Source of the DNA: Streptomyces sp. CB02959 | GTDB lineage: Bacteria; Actinomycetota; Actinomycetes; Streptomycetales; Streptomycetaceae | Reading direction: 5' to 3' | Length of the DNA stretch: 64,000 bases | Assembly: GCF_002803155.1 (NCBI RefSeq) | Contig: NZ_NNBP01000003.1 | Span: 372,001-436,000 of the forward strand | Part shown: in pieces, positions 8,240-16,632 of the stretch | Numbering within the stretch: the stretch's first letter is position 1 | Layout: each line of letters opens with the position of its first letter | Made by a program: the position numbers and the translations under genes | Notes under the pieces: generated by a model | Told to the model about the DNA's origin: nothing | The model's input: only the letters and a program-made list of their open reading frames with translations | Databases searched by the model: none

Positions 8240-8698
8240 TTCGTCGGGCCGGGGGCTTTCCGCGGTGGATTCGTCCGGTGTGCACACGGAAATTGCCGTC
8301 TGTGGGGAGGATCACTGATATTGGCGAGGGCGCGCTGAGTGTTCCCAGATCGGGGCTTGTGGTTTCAACTACTGCCGGTATGGTCGAGTCCGGCTTGGCG
8401 GGGGTGAGGGTCTCCGTGGGCGCGTGGACGGCAGGGCAAAGCTCGTCAGCCTAGCGGGGAAGCGGCCCGTGTCACCCGGACTTCCGGCTATTTGTCCGGT
8501 GCGGTGGGGTGGAGTGGCATGCTGACGGTACGGCATCTGTGCTGCTTGCCGTAGGGAAGTGAGATGTGTCCGCTTTAGGGGATGTTGCCGGAATCGCTTG
8601 AGTCGATTAAGAATTCCGGGCAGGGCGGGGGAATTCCGGGCGGTTCCGGTCAGCGGAACGGCATAGACAACCGAAAGACGTTCGAGGCGAGGCAGACC
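8240..8698. other. Intergenic region upstream of the flavohaemoglobin gene
   Basis: About 460 bp with no convincing gene. It is less GC-rich than its surroundings, especially 8560-8640, where GAATTCCGGGC occurs twice (8612-8622 and 8631-8641). The reading frame of the flavohaemoglobin is open back to 8582, but that stretch lacks Streptomyces codon bias. No clear NsrR-type or other operator was recognised. Confidence 0.5.
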
Positions 8699-10534
8699 AT
8701 GGACGCTCCAACCACCACGTCGGCCGATAGCGGCTCTTCTGGCGGCAGCAGCGGCGATTGGGGTTGGTTCACTCCGCCGTCGAAAAAATCTTCCGGAGAT
8801 CGACAGCCCCGGCAAAACAGTCAGGACGGGCAGCAATCGCCGCAGGATGGCCGTAACGACCCGGGCGAACACGTCGAAACGGAACGGATACCCAGCCGTC
8901 CCGTGAACCCGATACGCCCGGTGGGCACCGCCGCCGAGCGGGAGCGCGAACCGGAGCCGCAGCGGGTGCCGCGGCAGAGCCCGCAGCCGCAGTGGGAGAC
9001 GGCCCGTCAGCCCGACGCCCATGCCTACGCCGCGCGGCCCGCGCCCGCCGCCCCGCGCCCCGAGGCCGAGCCGGAGCCGGTCCACGAGCCCGCCACACGG
9101 AACCCGTTCGAGACGTTCGGCATATCCGACCCGCCCGCCCCGCCGGCTCCTACGGCACCCCCGGCTCCTGCGGCACCGCCAGCTCCTACGGCCCCGCCGG
9201 CTGCTGCGGCACCCCCGGCTGCTGCGGCACCGCCAGCCCCTTCGGCACCCCCTGCCCCCGCGGCACCCCCGGCCGCTGCCCGCACCTCCGCTCCCTCCGC
9301 CTCCCCCGCACCACCGGTGTCCTCGGCGCCGACCGCCCCGGAGCCCAGCCTCGCCACACTAGAAGCCACCGGCACCTCCGACGCGGCGGCCTCCCCCGAC
9401 GCCGTCCTCATCCGTCGCACCATGGCCGAGATCGAGCCCGTGGCCGACAAGGTCACCTCGTACTTCTACGCGCTGCTGTTCGTCCAGCACCCCGATCTGC
9501 GTGCGCTGTTCCCCGCCTCGATGGACGCCCAGCGCGACCGGCTCTTCAAGGCGCTGCTCACCGCCGCCCAGCACGTGGACAACGCCGAGGTGCTCACCCA
9601 GTACCTCTCCCAGCTCGGCCGCGGGCACCGCAAGTACGGCACCCTGCCCGACCACTACCCGGCGGTCGGCGAGTGCCTGCTGAGCGCGCTCTCCCGGTAT
9701 GCCACGTCCAGTTGGAACCAGGAAGCCGAGGACGCGTGGGTGCGCGCGTACACCGCGATCTCGCAGATCATGATCGACGCGGCGGCCGAGAACGAGGCGG
9801 TCGCCCCCGCCTGGTGGCAGGCCGAGGTCGTCGCACACGAGCTGCGCACCCCCGACACCGCGGTGGTGACGGTCCGGCCGGACCAGCCGTACCCGTTCCG
9901 CGCCGGGCAGTACACCAGCCTGGAGACCCCGTGGTGGCCGCGGGTCTGGCGGCACTACTCCTTCGCCTCGGCGCCGCGTTCGGACGGCCTGCTCTCGTTC
10001 CACGTGAAGGCGGTGCCGGCCGGCTGGGTCTCCAACGCGCTGGTGCACCGCGCCCGACCCGGTGACGTGCTGCGGCTCGGCGCGCCGGGCGGCTCGATGA
10101 CCGTCGACCACTCCTCCGGCAACGGCCTGCTGTGCGTCGGCGGCGGCACCGGCATCGCGCCCATCAAGGCGCTGATCGAGGACGTCGCGGGCCACGGCGC
10201 CCGGCGCCCGGTGGAGGTCTTCTACGGCGCCCGCAGCGAACACGACCTGTACGACATCGACACCATGCTGCGCCTGGAGCAGACCCACCCCTGGCTCTCC
10301 GTCCGCCCGGTCGTCGCCATCGGGCCGGGCACCCGCCGGGGTGGGCCCGGCACCATCACCGGCCAACTCCCCGACGCGGTAAGGCAGTACGGCCCGTACC
10401 GCGAGTACGACGCATATCTTTCCGGACCGCCGGGACTGATCCGCAGCGGTGTGGAGGCATTGGTGGGGGTGGGTGTTCCGGCCGAGCGGATACGGCACGA
10501 CTCCATCGAAGAGCTGGTATCGACGGGAGACTGA
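8699..10534 (+). CDS. hmp: Flavohaemoglobin (nitric oxide dioxygenase type) with long disordered N-terminal extension
   Basis: A 611-residue protein. Residues 1-~230 are a charged then Pro/Ala-rich disordered segment, with repeats of the form APPAP at about 148-200. The globin domain (~235-370) keeps a B10-like Tyr in TSYFYALLF and proximal haem His310 in GRGHRKYG. The FAD domain (~375-475) has RHYSFAS, and the NAD(P)H domain has GGGTGIAP near 481 and LSGPPGLIRSG. Classical Hmp is ~400 residues and turns NO plus O2 into nitrate; the extension is unusual. ATG 8699 starts just after a GAGGCGAGG tract. The next gene begins 4 bases after the stop. Confidence 0.85.
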   Translation: MDAPTTTSADSGSSGGSSGDWGWFTPPSKKSSGDRQPRQNSQDGQQSPQDGRNDPGEHVETERIPSRPVNPIRPVGTAAEREREPEPQRVPRQSPQPQWETARQPDAHAYAARPAPAAPRPEAEPEPVHEPATRNPFETFGISDPPAPPAPTAPPAPAAPPAPTAPPAAAAPPAAAAPPAPSAPPAPAAPPAAARTSAPSASPAPPVSSAPTAPEPSLATLEATGTSDAAASPDAVLIRRTMAEIEPVADKVTSYFYALLFVQHPDLRALFPASMDAQRDRLFKALLTAAQHVDNAEVLTQYLSQLGRGHRKYGTLPDHYPAVGECLLSALSRYATSSWNQEAEDAWVRAYTAISQIMIDAAAENEAVAPAWWQAEVVAHELRTPDTAVVTVRPDQPYPFRAGQYTSLETPWWPRVWRHYSFASAPRSDGLLSFHVKAVPAGWVSNALVHRARPGDVLRLGAPGGSMTVDHSSGNGLLCVGGGTGIAPIKALIEDVAGHGARRPVEVFYGARSEHDLYDIDTMLRLEQTHPWLSVRPVVAIGPGTRRGGPGTITGQLPDAVRQYGPYREYDAYLSGPPGLIRSGVEALVGVGVPAERIRHDSIEELVSTGD

Positions 10535-10538
10535 AGTC

Positions 10539-11459
10539 TTGGCAGCAGAGGGTGAATACGGTCGGCCGACGGAGGGACGGGAGCTGCGCCTGCCGGCGGA
10601 GCGCCCCGGGAGCGACGGTGAGCACCTGGTGCAGCAGAGACTCGGGACGTCCGAGCGCGCCGACCGCTTCTACGCGGACCAGGTCCTGGACCATCTCAAC
10701 GCGCGGATGCGGGAGTTCGTCACCCGCCAGGAGATGTTCTTCCTGGCCACGGCGGACCGGCACGGCGAATGCGACTCCACCTTCCGGGCCGGGCCGCCCG
10801 GATTCGTGCAGGTGCTGGACGACCGGCTGCTGGCGTACCCGGAGTACCGCGGCAACGGCGTCATGGCGTCCATCGGCAATCTCTCCGAGAACCCGCGACT
10901 GGGCATCCTCATGATCGACTTCACCCGTGCCCGGATCGGTCTGCACATCAACGGCCGGGCACGCGTGGTGCTGGACGAGGAGATGCGGGTCCACTACCCG
11001 GACCTCCCGGTGGACCCGATCCCCGGCCGCCGGGCGCAGCTGTGGGTGCTGGCCGAGGTCGAGGAGGCGTACATCCACTGCGCCAAGCACATCCCGCACC
11101 TGCAGAAGGTCCCGGCGAAGGAGCGCGGGGCCCGCGCCTGGGGCACCGACGACTTCAAGCGCAAGGGCGGCGACTTCTTCGGGGCCGCCGCCGAGGCGGA
11201 CCGGCGCCCGCTCTTCCAGCGGCCGCAGCACGCCAACGAGCATCTGCGCGGCGGGCTGCACGAGGACGTCCCGGAGCCCGGGTACGGAGCCGGCCCGGCG
11301 CCCGTGCGCGGGCCGCTTCCGTCGCGGGACGACGTGGCCGCGGAACTGAACGGGGAGTTCCTCGACCGGGTCGAGAGGGTGCTGGCCCGCGCCCAGCCGC
11401 GCCCTGCCGCCGAGGACGCGCCGGAGTTCCGCGGCTGGTTCGACCGGCGCGACGGCTGA
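10539..11459 (+). CDS. Pyridoxamine 5'-phosphate oxidase-like FMN-binding split-barrel protein
   Basis: A 306-residue protein. The central split-barrel region (about 45-200: QEMFFLATADRHGECDSTFRAG, NGVMASIGNLSENPRLGILM, IGLHINGRARVV) resembles PNPOx-like flavoproteins that bind FMN or F420. A polar C-terminal tail of ~70 residues follows. The TTG start at 10539 sits 8 nt after GGGAGA and 4 bases after the flavohaemoglobin stop, so translation is probably coupled. The context suggests a role in NO or oxidative stress. It is not the biosynthetic PdxH. Confidence 0.75.
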   Translation: MAAEGEYGRPTEGRELRLPAERPGSDGEHLVQQRLGTSERADRFYADQVLDHLNARMREFVTRQEMFFLATADRHGECDSTFRAGPPGFVQVLDDRLLAYPEYRGNGVMASIGNLSENPRLGILMIDFTRARIGLHINGRARVVLDEEMRVHYPDLPVDPIPGRRAQLWVLAEVEEAYIHCAKHIPHLQKVPAKERGARAWGTDDFKRKGGDFFGAAAEADRRPLFQRPQHANEHLRGGLHEDVPEPGYGAGPAPVRGPLPSRDDVAAELNGEFLDRVERVLARAQPRPAAEDAPEFRGWFDRRDG

Positions 11460-11540
11460 CCGGGGCGGCGTCCCGGGGCCGCAGGGGCCCTGGGACGTCT
11501 CCGCCCCCGGGTCCGCCCCTGGAGCAGGGCCGGACCGGTC

Positions 11541-12020
11541 CTACCCCAGATCGGGGGCGTGCATCGCGCGCACGCCCTCGATGTTGCCGTCCAGGTAGTG
11601 CCGCAGGGACAGCGGGACGACGTCGACCGAGGCGATGCCGACCCGGGTGAAGGGCACCCGCACGATCTCGTACTCGCCGCACGGTTCCTCGACCTCGGGG
11701 CCGTGCCGGCGGGACGGATCCATCGAGTCCAGCCGGCAGACGAAGAAGTGCTGCACCTTGACGCCGTCCACGCCGCCGTCGGTGAGGTGCTCGACGGTGT
11801 CGACGAAGACCGGCACCACGTCGGTGACCTTGGCGCCCAGCTCCTCGTCCAGTTCGCGGTGGAGCGCCTCGATGACCGTGGCGTCCTCCGGCTCGACGCC
11901 GCCGCCCGGTGTGATCCAGTACGGGGACCGCCCCGGTTTGGTGCGCTTGATCAGTACGAGATCCGCTCCGTCGAGCAGAATCGCGCGGGCGGTGCGTTTG
12001 ACGACTGGCCGTACGGTCAT
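11541..12020 (-). CDS. NUDIX hydrolase
   Basis: A 159-residue protein with a NUDIX box, GGVEPEDATVIEALHREL then DEELGA, around residues 41-66. The Mg2+-binding REUxEExGU half is intact. The upstream conserved Glu of Gx5Ex7REU is Ala here, a small deviation. The family hydrolyses nucleoside diphosphates linked to another group (oxidised dNTPs, NDP-sugars, ADP-ribose). The substrate is unknown. It lies 56 bp downstream of the LysR gene on the same strand and may be co-transcribed. Confidence 0.9.
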   Translation of the reverse strand: MTVRPVVKRTARAILLDGADLVLIKRTKPGRSPYWITPGGGVEPEDATVIEALHRELDEELGAKVTDVVPVFVDTVEHLTDGGVDGVKVQHFFVCRLDSMDPSRRHGPEVEEPCGEYEIVRVPFTRVGIASVDVVPLSLRHYLDGNIEGVRAMHAPDLG

Positions 12021-12076
12021 AGGGGACAGATGCCGCAGTCACGGGCTGGTGAAACCCCTTCGTCCCCCTGCCCACG

Positions 12077-12973
12077 TCACCAGCCCGCCGCGGTGCGCAG
12101 CAGCCACTCGTGCGCCCGCGCGATGTGCGGCAGCCCCAGCGTCCCGGTCCGTACGGCCAGGAAGTAGGTGCGCAGCGGGGGCACCGGGGGGTCGAGGAGG
12201 GCGACCACCGTGCCGCGGCTCAGTGCTTCGGCGCACAGGTAGCGCGGCAGGACGGCCAGCCCCGCGCCCGCCGCGACGCAGGACAGCACCGCCCGCAGAT
12301 CGCCGGCGACGACCGTGGCGGCGGCGGTGGGCCTGGCGTCGAAGACGGCTGCCCAGTAGCGGGCGATCAACGGCAGGCTCTCGTGGACCTCGACGAACGG
12401 GACCGGGTCCAGTACGCGGACGCCGCGGGCCTGGAGGACGCCGGGGCCGCCCAGCCGGGCCGCCCAGCGGGGCGCGGCGACCAGCACGTGTTCCTCGTCG
12501 CACAGCGGGGTGGCGGTGAGCAGTCCGCCGCGCGGCCGGGTGGTGGTGACGGTCAGGTCGTGGTGCCCGGCGGCCAGGCCGTTCAGGAGCTCGTCGGCGG
12601 CGCCGAAGGCGGTGCGTATGGACAGGCCCTGGGCGATGAGCGGGCTCAGGGCGGGTAACGCGCGCTCGGCGGTGAACTCCGGTGGGCCGCCGAGGTGCAG
12701 CGTGCGGGTGGCGGAGTCCTGGTCCAGTCCGGCCTCGGTGATCTCGGTGAGGGCGTCGAGATGGGGCGCGATCTTGTGGGCGAGTTCGTCGCCGAAGGTG
12801 GTCGCGGTGACGCCGCGGGCGCAGCGGACGAAGAGCGGGCGGCCCAATTGGCGCTCCAGCGAGCGGATTTGGCTGGTCACCGCGGGCTGGGAGAGCCCGA
12901 GCAGCGCGGCGGCCCGGGTGAACGAGCCGGCGCGGTGGACCGTGACGAAGGTATGCAGTAACGCCAGATCCAT
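12077..12973 (-). CDS. LysR-family transcriptional regulator
   Basis: A 298-residue protein. It has an N-terminal winged HTH (LALLHTFVTVHRAGSFTRAA, LGLSQPAVTSQIRSLERQLG, LFVRCARGVTAT) and a C-terminal substrate-binding-like effector domain starting near residue 90. ATG 12973 follows AGGAGGT by 6 nt, so the open frame further upstream is ignored. The likely target is not adjacent and divergent: upstream lie a parS site and the terminator of the next operon. The NUDIX gene downstream may belong to its unit. Confidence 0.9.
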   Translation of the reverse strand: MDLALLHTFVTVHRAGSFTRAAALLGLSQPAVTSQIRSLERQLGRPLFVRCARGVTATTFGDELAHKIAPHLDALTEITEAGLDQDSATRTLHLGGPPEFTAERALPALSPLIAQGLSIRTAFGAADELLNGLAAGHHDLTVTTTRPRGGLLTATPLCDEEHVLVAAPRWAARLGGPGVLQARGVRVLDPVPFVEVHESLPLIARYWAAVFDARPTAAATVVAGDLRAVLSCVAAGAGLAVLPRYLCAEALSRGTVVALLDPPVPPLRTYFLAVRTGTLGLPHIARAHEWLLRTAAGW

Positions 12974-13095
12974 CGCGTACCTCCTGCGCCCCTCGGAAGC
13001 CTGGTCGCGGGCCAACTATAAATTTGTCGATAGGGCTGTGTCGCTAGCGTGATTGGACACTGACGCTCAGTCAACTAGCCTTGTTGAAGCGGTTC

Positions 13096-13109
13096 GTTTC
13101 ACGTGAAAC
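13096..13109. repeat. parS: parS site
   Basis: A perfect GTTTCACGTGAAAC in the gap between the LysR gene start and the terminator of the leftward trans-sulfuration operon. It is about 120 bp upstream of the LysR start codon and does not overlap any visible signal. Confidence 0.95.
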
Positions 13110-13150
13110 ATCGGTCTGTGAAACGTCCGGACCGGATTCACGGGAACCGC

Positions 13151-13189
13151 CGGCCGGCAGGGTGACGAGGGGGGATACCCTGCCGGCCG
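13151..13189 (-). terminator. Strong hairpin terminator of the trans-sulfuration operon
   Basis: A 13-bp perfect stem (13151-13163 with 13177-13189, arm core GGCCGGCAGGGT) and a 13-base loop, 82 bases beyond the stop of the leftward operon. There is no T-run. Confidence 0.75.
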
Positions 13190-13271
13190 TTCCTGTGCCG
13201 AGGCGCCCGCGGCGAGCGACCGCGGGTGCGCGACGGGCCTGTCGGCCGTCCCGCGAGACGGCACCGCGGCG

Positions 13272-14447
13272 CTACGCCTTCGCCGCGTCCAGCGCCCGCA
13301 GGGCATCGGCGACCAGATCCTCCGGTTCCTCGACGCCGACCGAGAAGCGGACGAAGCCCTCGGGCACGTCGTCGCCGCCCCAGCGGCCGCGCCGCTCGGC
13401 GGTGGACCGTACGCCGCCGAAGCTGGTCGCGTCGTCCACCAGCGTCAGCGCGGCCAGGAACCGTTCCGCGTACGCCTTGTCCGGGAGGACGAAGGAGACC
13501 ACGCAGCCGAAGCGGCCGGGCCGCATCTGGCGGACGGCGAGCGCGTGCGACGGGTCCGACGGCAGGCCGGGATGGCGCAGTCCGGTGACCTCGGGGCGGC
13601 CGGCCAGCGCGGTGGCCAGTGCCATCGCCCCTTCCGCCTGCTGGCGGACGCGCAGCGCCAGGGTGGCCAGCGAGCGGTGCGCGAGCCAGCTCTCCATGGG
13701 GCCGGGGATCGCGCCGACCGTCTTGCGCCACAGCCGGACGTCGTCGGCCAGCGTCGCGTCCCGGGTGGTGGCGTAGCCCAGCAGGACATCGCCGTGGCCG
13801 GTCAGTGCCTTGGTGCCGCTGGCGACCGAGAAGTCCGCGCCCAGGTCCAACGGGCGCTGGCCGAGCGGGGTGGCGAGGGTGTTGTCCACGGCGACCAGCG
13901 CACCGCGGGCGTGCGCCGCGTCCGCCAGCCGCCGGATGTCGTAGACGTCCAGGCCGGGGTTGGAGGGCGTCTCGATCCACAGCAGCCGGGCCCCGTCGAG
14001 GATGCCGAGCTGGCTGTCGAGGGCGGCATCGAGCGGGGTGTGCGAAGCACCCGTTGAGGGCCGGTGGCCGGAAGACGGGCGGGGGGTGCGGACCTCGATG
14101 CCGTAGCTCTCCAGGCGGGCGCCGACGGCGGGCAGGAGCTGGTAGCCGTCGCCGGGGAGCACCACCGCGTCGCCGGTGCGCAGTTGGGAGAAGAGCACGG
14201 CGGTGATCGCCGCCATGCCGGAGGCGAAGGCGACGGTGTGGGCGGGCTCGTCCGGCGACTCCAGCTCGCCGATGGCGGCTTCCAGCCGGGTCCAGGTGGG
14301 GTTGGTGTCGCGGCCGTACGTATACGGGCCGGTGGCCTCGCCCGGGAGGTGGAAGTGGGCGGCGAACACCGGGCCGGGAAGGGCCGGTTCATGGGCGACG
14401 GGCTCCGGGAGCCCGGCCCGCACCGCACGGGTGCCGTCGCCGGTCAT
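13272..14447 (-). CDS. PLP-dependent trans-sulfuration enzyme (cystathionine gamma-lyase/synthase family)
   Basis: A 391-residue member of the Cys/Met metabolism PLP family. Motifs: YTYGRDTNPTWTRLE near the N-terminus (substrate/PLP-phosphate tyrosine and arginine), FASGMAAITAVLF, IETPSNPGLDVYDI, VAVDNTLATPLGQRP (PLP Asp) and SVASGTKALTGHGD with the Schiff-base Lys. It makes or breaks C-S bonds in cystathionine, homocysteine or methionine; lyase versus synthase cannot be settled here. ATG 14447 overlaps the ptpA stop by 4 bp and follows AAGGAGA. It is the third gene of a leftward operon. Confidence 0.85.
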   Translation of the reverse strand: MTGDGTRAVRAGLPEPVAHEPALPGPVFAAHFHLPGEATGPYTYGRDTNPTWTRLEAAIGELESPDEPAHTVAFASGMAAITAVLFSQLRTGDAVVLPGDGYQLLPAVGARLESYGIEVRTPRPSSGHRPSTGASHTPLDAALDSQLGILDGARLLWIETPSNPGLDVYDIRRLADAAHARGALVAVDNTLATPLGQRPLDLGADFSVASGTKALTGHGDVLLGYATTRDATLADDVRLWRKTVGAIPGPMESWLAHRSLATLALRVRQQAEGAMALATALAGRPEVTGLRHPGLPSDPSHALAVRQMRPGRFGCVVSFVLPDKAYAERFLAALTLVDDATSFGGVRSTAERRGRWGGDDVPEGFVRFSVGVEEPEDLVADALRALDAAKA

Positions 14448-15010
14448 GCGCTCTCCTTGTGGTGGGGGTGGTGCAGGCCCGGCCGGGGCTCGGCGGGGCC
14501 CGGCGCGCCGGAGGTGACCTCCGCGCGAACCGCCTCCAGGAGGCCGTCGCAGGCCGCCTCGACCATCTCCAGGCACTCCTCGAAGCCGGCGAAGCCGCCG
14601 TAATAGGGGTCCGGTACGTCGAGGTCCGCGGGGTCCGCGGCCGGGTCGCTCCGGCAGCTGTACGCGCGCAGCAGCCGGACCTTGGCGGCGTCCTCGGTGG
14701 TCGGGGCCAGCCGGCGCAGCTCGCGCAGATGGCCCGAGTCGAGCGCGATGACCAGGTCGCGGCGGGCGAACCAGGAGGCGCGGAACTGCCGGGCGGTGTG
14801 CGTGGTCGGATAGTCGCCCGCGCGCAGGACGGCGATGGTGCGGGGGTCGGCTCCGTCGCCTTCGTGCCAGCCGCCGGTGCCGGCGCTGTCGACCTCGACG
14901 AGCGCGTCGAGTCCGTCCTCGGTGATCCGGGCACGGAAGACGGACTCGGCCATCGGCGAGCGGCATATGTTGCCGGTGCAGACGAAGCAGACGCGGTAGC
15001 GGGAGGTCAA
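14444..15010 (-). CDS. ptpA: Low-molecular-weight protein tyrosine phosphatase PtpA
   Basis: A 188-residue cytoplasmic phosphatase. The P-loop CX5R is CTGNICRS at 11-18, with nucleophile Cys11 and Arg17. The general acid Asp is in VPDPYYGG near residue 132. Members are usually ~155-165 residues; the extra is a polar C-terminal tail. In S. coelicolor, PtpA at the equivalent locus dephosphorylates tyrosine-phosphorylated proteins and affects antibiotic production. It sits 3 bp after the holin-like gene and overlaps the next gene by 4 bp, so the three are translationally coupled. Confidence 0.92.
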   Translation of the reverse strand: MTSRYRVCFVCTGNICRSPMAESVFRARITEDGLDALVEVDSAGTGGWHEGDGADPRTIAVLRAGDYPTTHTARQFRASWFARRDLVIALDSGHLRELRRLAPTTEDAAKVRLLRAYSCRSDPAADPADLDVPDPYYGGFAGFEECLEMVEAACDGLLEAVRAEVTSGAPGPAEPRPGLHHPHHKESA

Positions 15011-15013
15011 GCG

Positions 15014-15391
15014 TCAGTCCTTGTCGGGAAGGATCACGTGCATCGCCCAGGAGACGATGGAGACGATCACGCCGCCGAGCAGCGCCGTCCAGAAGCCGTC
15101 CACATGGAAGGCGAGATCGGCCTTGCCGGCGGCCCAGGAGGTCAGCAGCAGCATCAGCGCGTTCACGACCAGCGTGATCAAGCCGAGCGTGAGGATGAAC
15201 AGGGGGAAGGAGAGCACCTTGACCACGGGCTTGACCAGGAAGTTGACCAACCCGAAGATCAGCGCCACCAGGATCAGCGTGAGCACCTTGCGGCCCGTGT
15301 TCTCACCGGTGAGCGTGATGCCTTTGAGGAGCCAGATGGCCACGGCCAGGGCCGCGGCGTTGGCGAGCGTCTTGACCAGAAAATGCTTCAT
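15014..15391 (-). CDS. Phage holin family 4-like membrane protein
   Basis: A 125-residue protein with four hydrophobic helices (about 5-25, 35-55, 62-85, 98-120). It matches the small YvlD/PF04020 'superfamily IV holin-like' proteins that are widespread in bacterial chromosomes. Despite the name there is no prophage here, and the role is unknown. The start MKHFLVKTLANAA is the first sensible ATG. It opens the leftward operon with ptpA and the trans-sulfuration gene and is divergent from the cupin gene with a 48-bp spacer. Confidence 0.8.
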   Translation of the reverse strand: MKHFLVKTLANAAALAVAIWLLKGITLTGENTGRKVLTLILVALIFGLVNFLVKPVVKVLSFPLFILTLGLITLVVNALMLLLTSWAAGKADLAFHVDGFWTALLGGVIVSIVSWAMHVILPDKD

Positions 15392-15439
15392 GGTGAGATC
15401 GTCGCAGACGACTGCCGACAGGTGAGAGGTGCGAACGGG

Positions 15440-15757
15440 ATGAAGGCTTTCCGACTGGATGAACTCGAAGCGGAACGGGTCGCGAACGACGGCGCGTATC
15501 TGCAGTTCCTCCGGGAACGCACCATGTCGGTGGGGCTGTACGCGCTGGACGCCGGTGCCGTCGACCCGCAGCAGCCGCACACCCAGGACGAGGTGTACCT
15601 GGTGGTGAGCGGCCGCGGGGCGATCACGGTGGGGGCGGAGACCGAGTCGGTGGCCCGCGGCAGCGTGGTCTACGTGCCCGCCGGGGTGCCCCACAAGTTC
15701 CACCACATCAGCGAGGACCTACGGGTCGTTGTGGTGTTTTCTCCGCCCGAAAGCTGA
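15440..15757 (+). CDS. Cupin-domain protein
   Basis: A 105-residue single-cupin beta-barrel. Cupin motif 1 is PHTQDEVYLVVSGRG (His, Glu) and motif 2 is VYVPAGVPHKFHHI (His), giving a probable divalent metal site. Proteins this small act as sensors, isomerases or dioxygenases, and no substrate is visible. ATG 15440 has a weak GAGAGG upstream. It is divergent from the holin-like gene. Confidence 0.85.
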   Translation: MKAFRLDELEAERVANDGAYLQFLRERTMSVGLYALDAGAVDPQQPHTQDEVYLVVSGRGAITVGAETESVARGSVVYVPAGVPHKFHHISEDLRVVVVFSPPES

Positions 15758-15957
15758 GGGTCGGACCCCGGAACCCGTAGGGGTCAGCTCAGGGGAGAGC
15801 CGGGGCTGTCGGGCCCCCGCGGCGGTCTCCGGCGTCCTAGCATCGTTGATGTACAGGGGACCGGAGACGCGGCGCGACGGACGCGCAGCACGCGGACGGT
15901 GCCACCGGAGCGGCACAGGCCGACAACAGCGCAACAGACAGAAAGAAGGGCAGAGCA

Positions 15958-16185
15958 GTGGCTGGTAAGGGGATACTCGCAGGGCTTCCGTGGTGGGTCA
16001 CCTGGGTCGTGGTGCCCGTCATCCTGATCGTCGTCTTCGGCGGACTGATCACCGCTGCGCTCGGCTTCCTGATCGGCCTGCTCTTCAAGGTGCTGATCGC
16101 GGCGGCCCTGATCGCCGGCGTCATCTACCTCGTGCGCAGGTTCACCGGGTCCTCGTCCTCGTCCTCGTCGAAGAGCGACTGGTAG
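15958..16185 (+). CDS. DUF5326 family small membrane protein
   Basis: A 75-residue protein with two adjacent hydrophobic segments (about 12-38 and 42-60) and a Ser-rich tail (eight consecutive Ser). This matches the short Streptomyces family DUF5326 found next to ssgR in many genomes. Function is unknown. GTG 15958 follows an AGAAGGG tract by about 9 nt. A 10-bp hairpin terminator follows. Confidence 0.8.
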   Translation: MAGKGILAGLPWWVTWVVVPVILIVVFGGLITAALGFLIGLLFKVLIAAALIAGVIYLVRRFTGSSSSSSSKSDW

Positions 16186-16229
16186 GCCGAGCCCCCGACC
16201 GACCGGTACTCCGACCCGCACCGTCCGAA

Positions 16230-16261
16230 GACGCCCTGCCCCCACCCGGGAGCAGGGCGTC
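16230..16261 (+). terminator. Hairpin terminator after the DUF5326 gene
   Basis: GACGCCCTGC (16230-16239) and GCAGGGCGTC (16252-16261) form a perfect 10-bp stem with a 12-base loop, 44 bases after the stop. No T-run. Confidence 0.7.
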
Positions 16262-16632
16262 CGGCGTTCGCGGCCGGTGCCCGACACTCCCGCGGCCAGG
16301 GCGAACGGGCATCGGAATCCGGCCCGCCGGTCGTTCTCGTACGGGCGGCGTCCACAGCGTTCCGCCTGCTCACCAAGAGTGTGTACCTTGCTCCGTAGCG
16401 TCATCGGGGTCGGGGAGGTGCCCAGCCCGGGTTAACTCCCGGACTTTCGGCTCCTGGGCCGGACCGCCCGGGTTACAGTGCGGACGCAGGCGTCTTCCGG
16501 ACGCCCACGTTCCGGAAAATACCGGGCGATCGGGCCGGGCATCGTGTCGGACGTCAGGGGAGACGCACGGCCGCGGGGGCGGATCCCGTGGCCGGGGCCG
16601 CGGGACCATGGCACTCGGACCTGGGGGTTGCG
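16262..16632. other. Regulatory gap upstream of ssgR
   Basis: No gene is supported here. CCGGG-N6-CCCGG at 16428-16443 is an inverted repeat spaced like an operator, and GGTTACAGT near 16474 could be a -10 region. In characterised species ssgR transcription is developmentally controlled, so signals are expected here, but none could be matched to a known regulator. Confidence 0.4.

Noticed and set aside
15014..15391. Holin-like gene as evidence for a prophage
   Set aside because: No lysin, integrase or structural phage genes nearby; this family is common on bacterial chromosomes.
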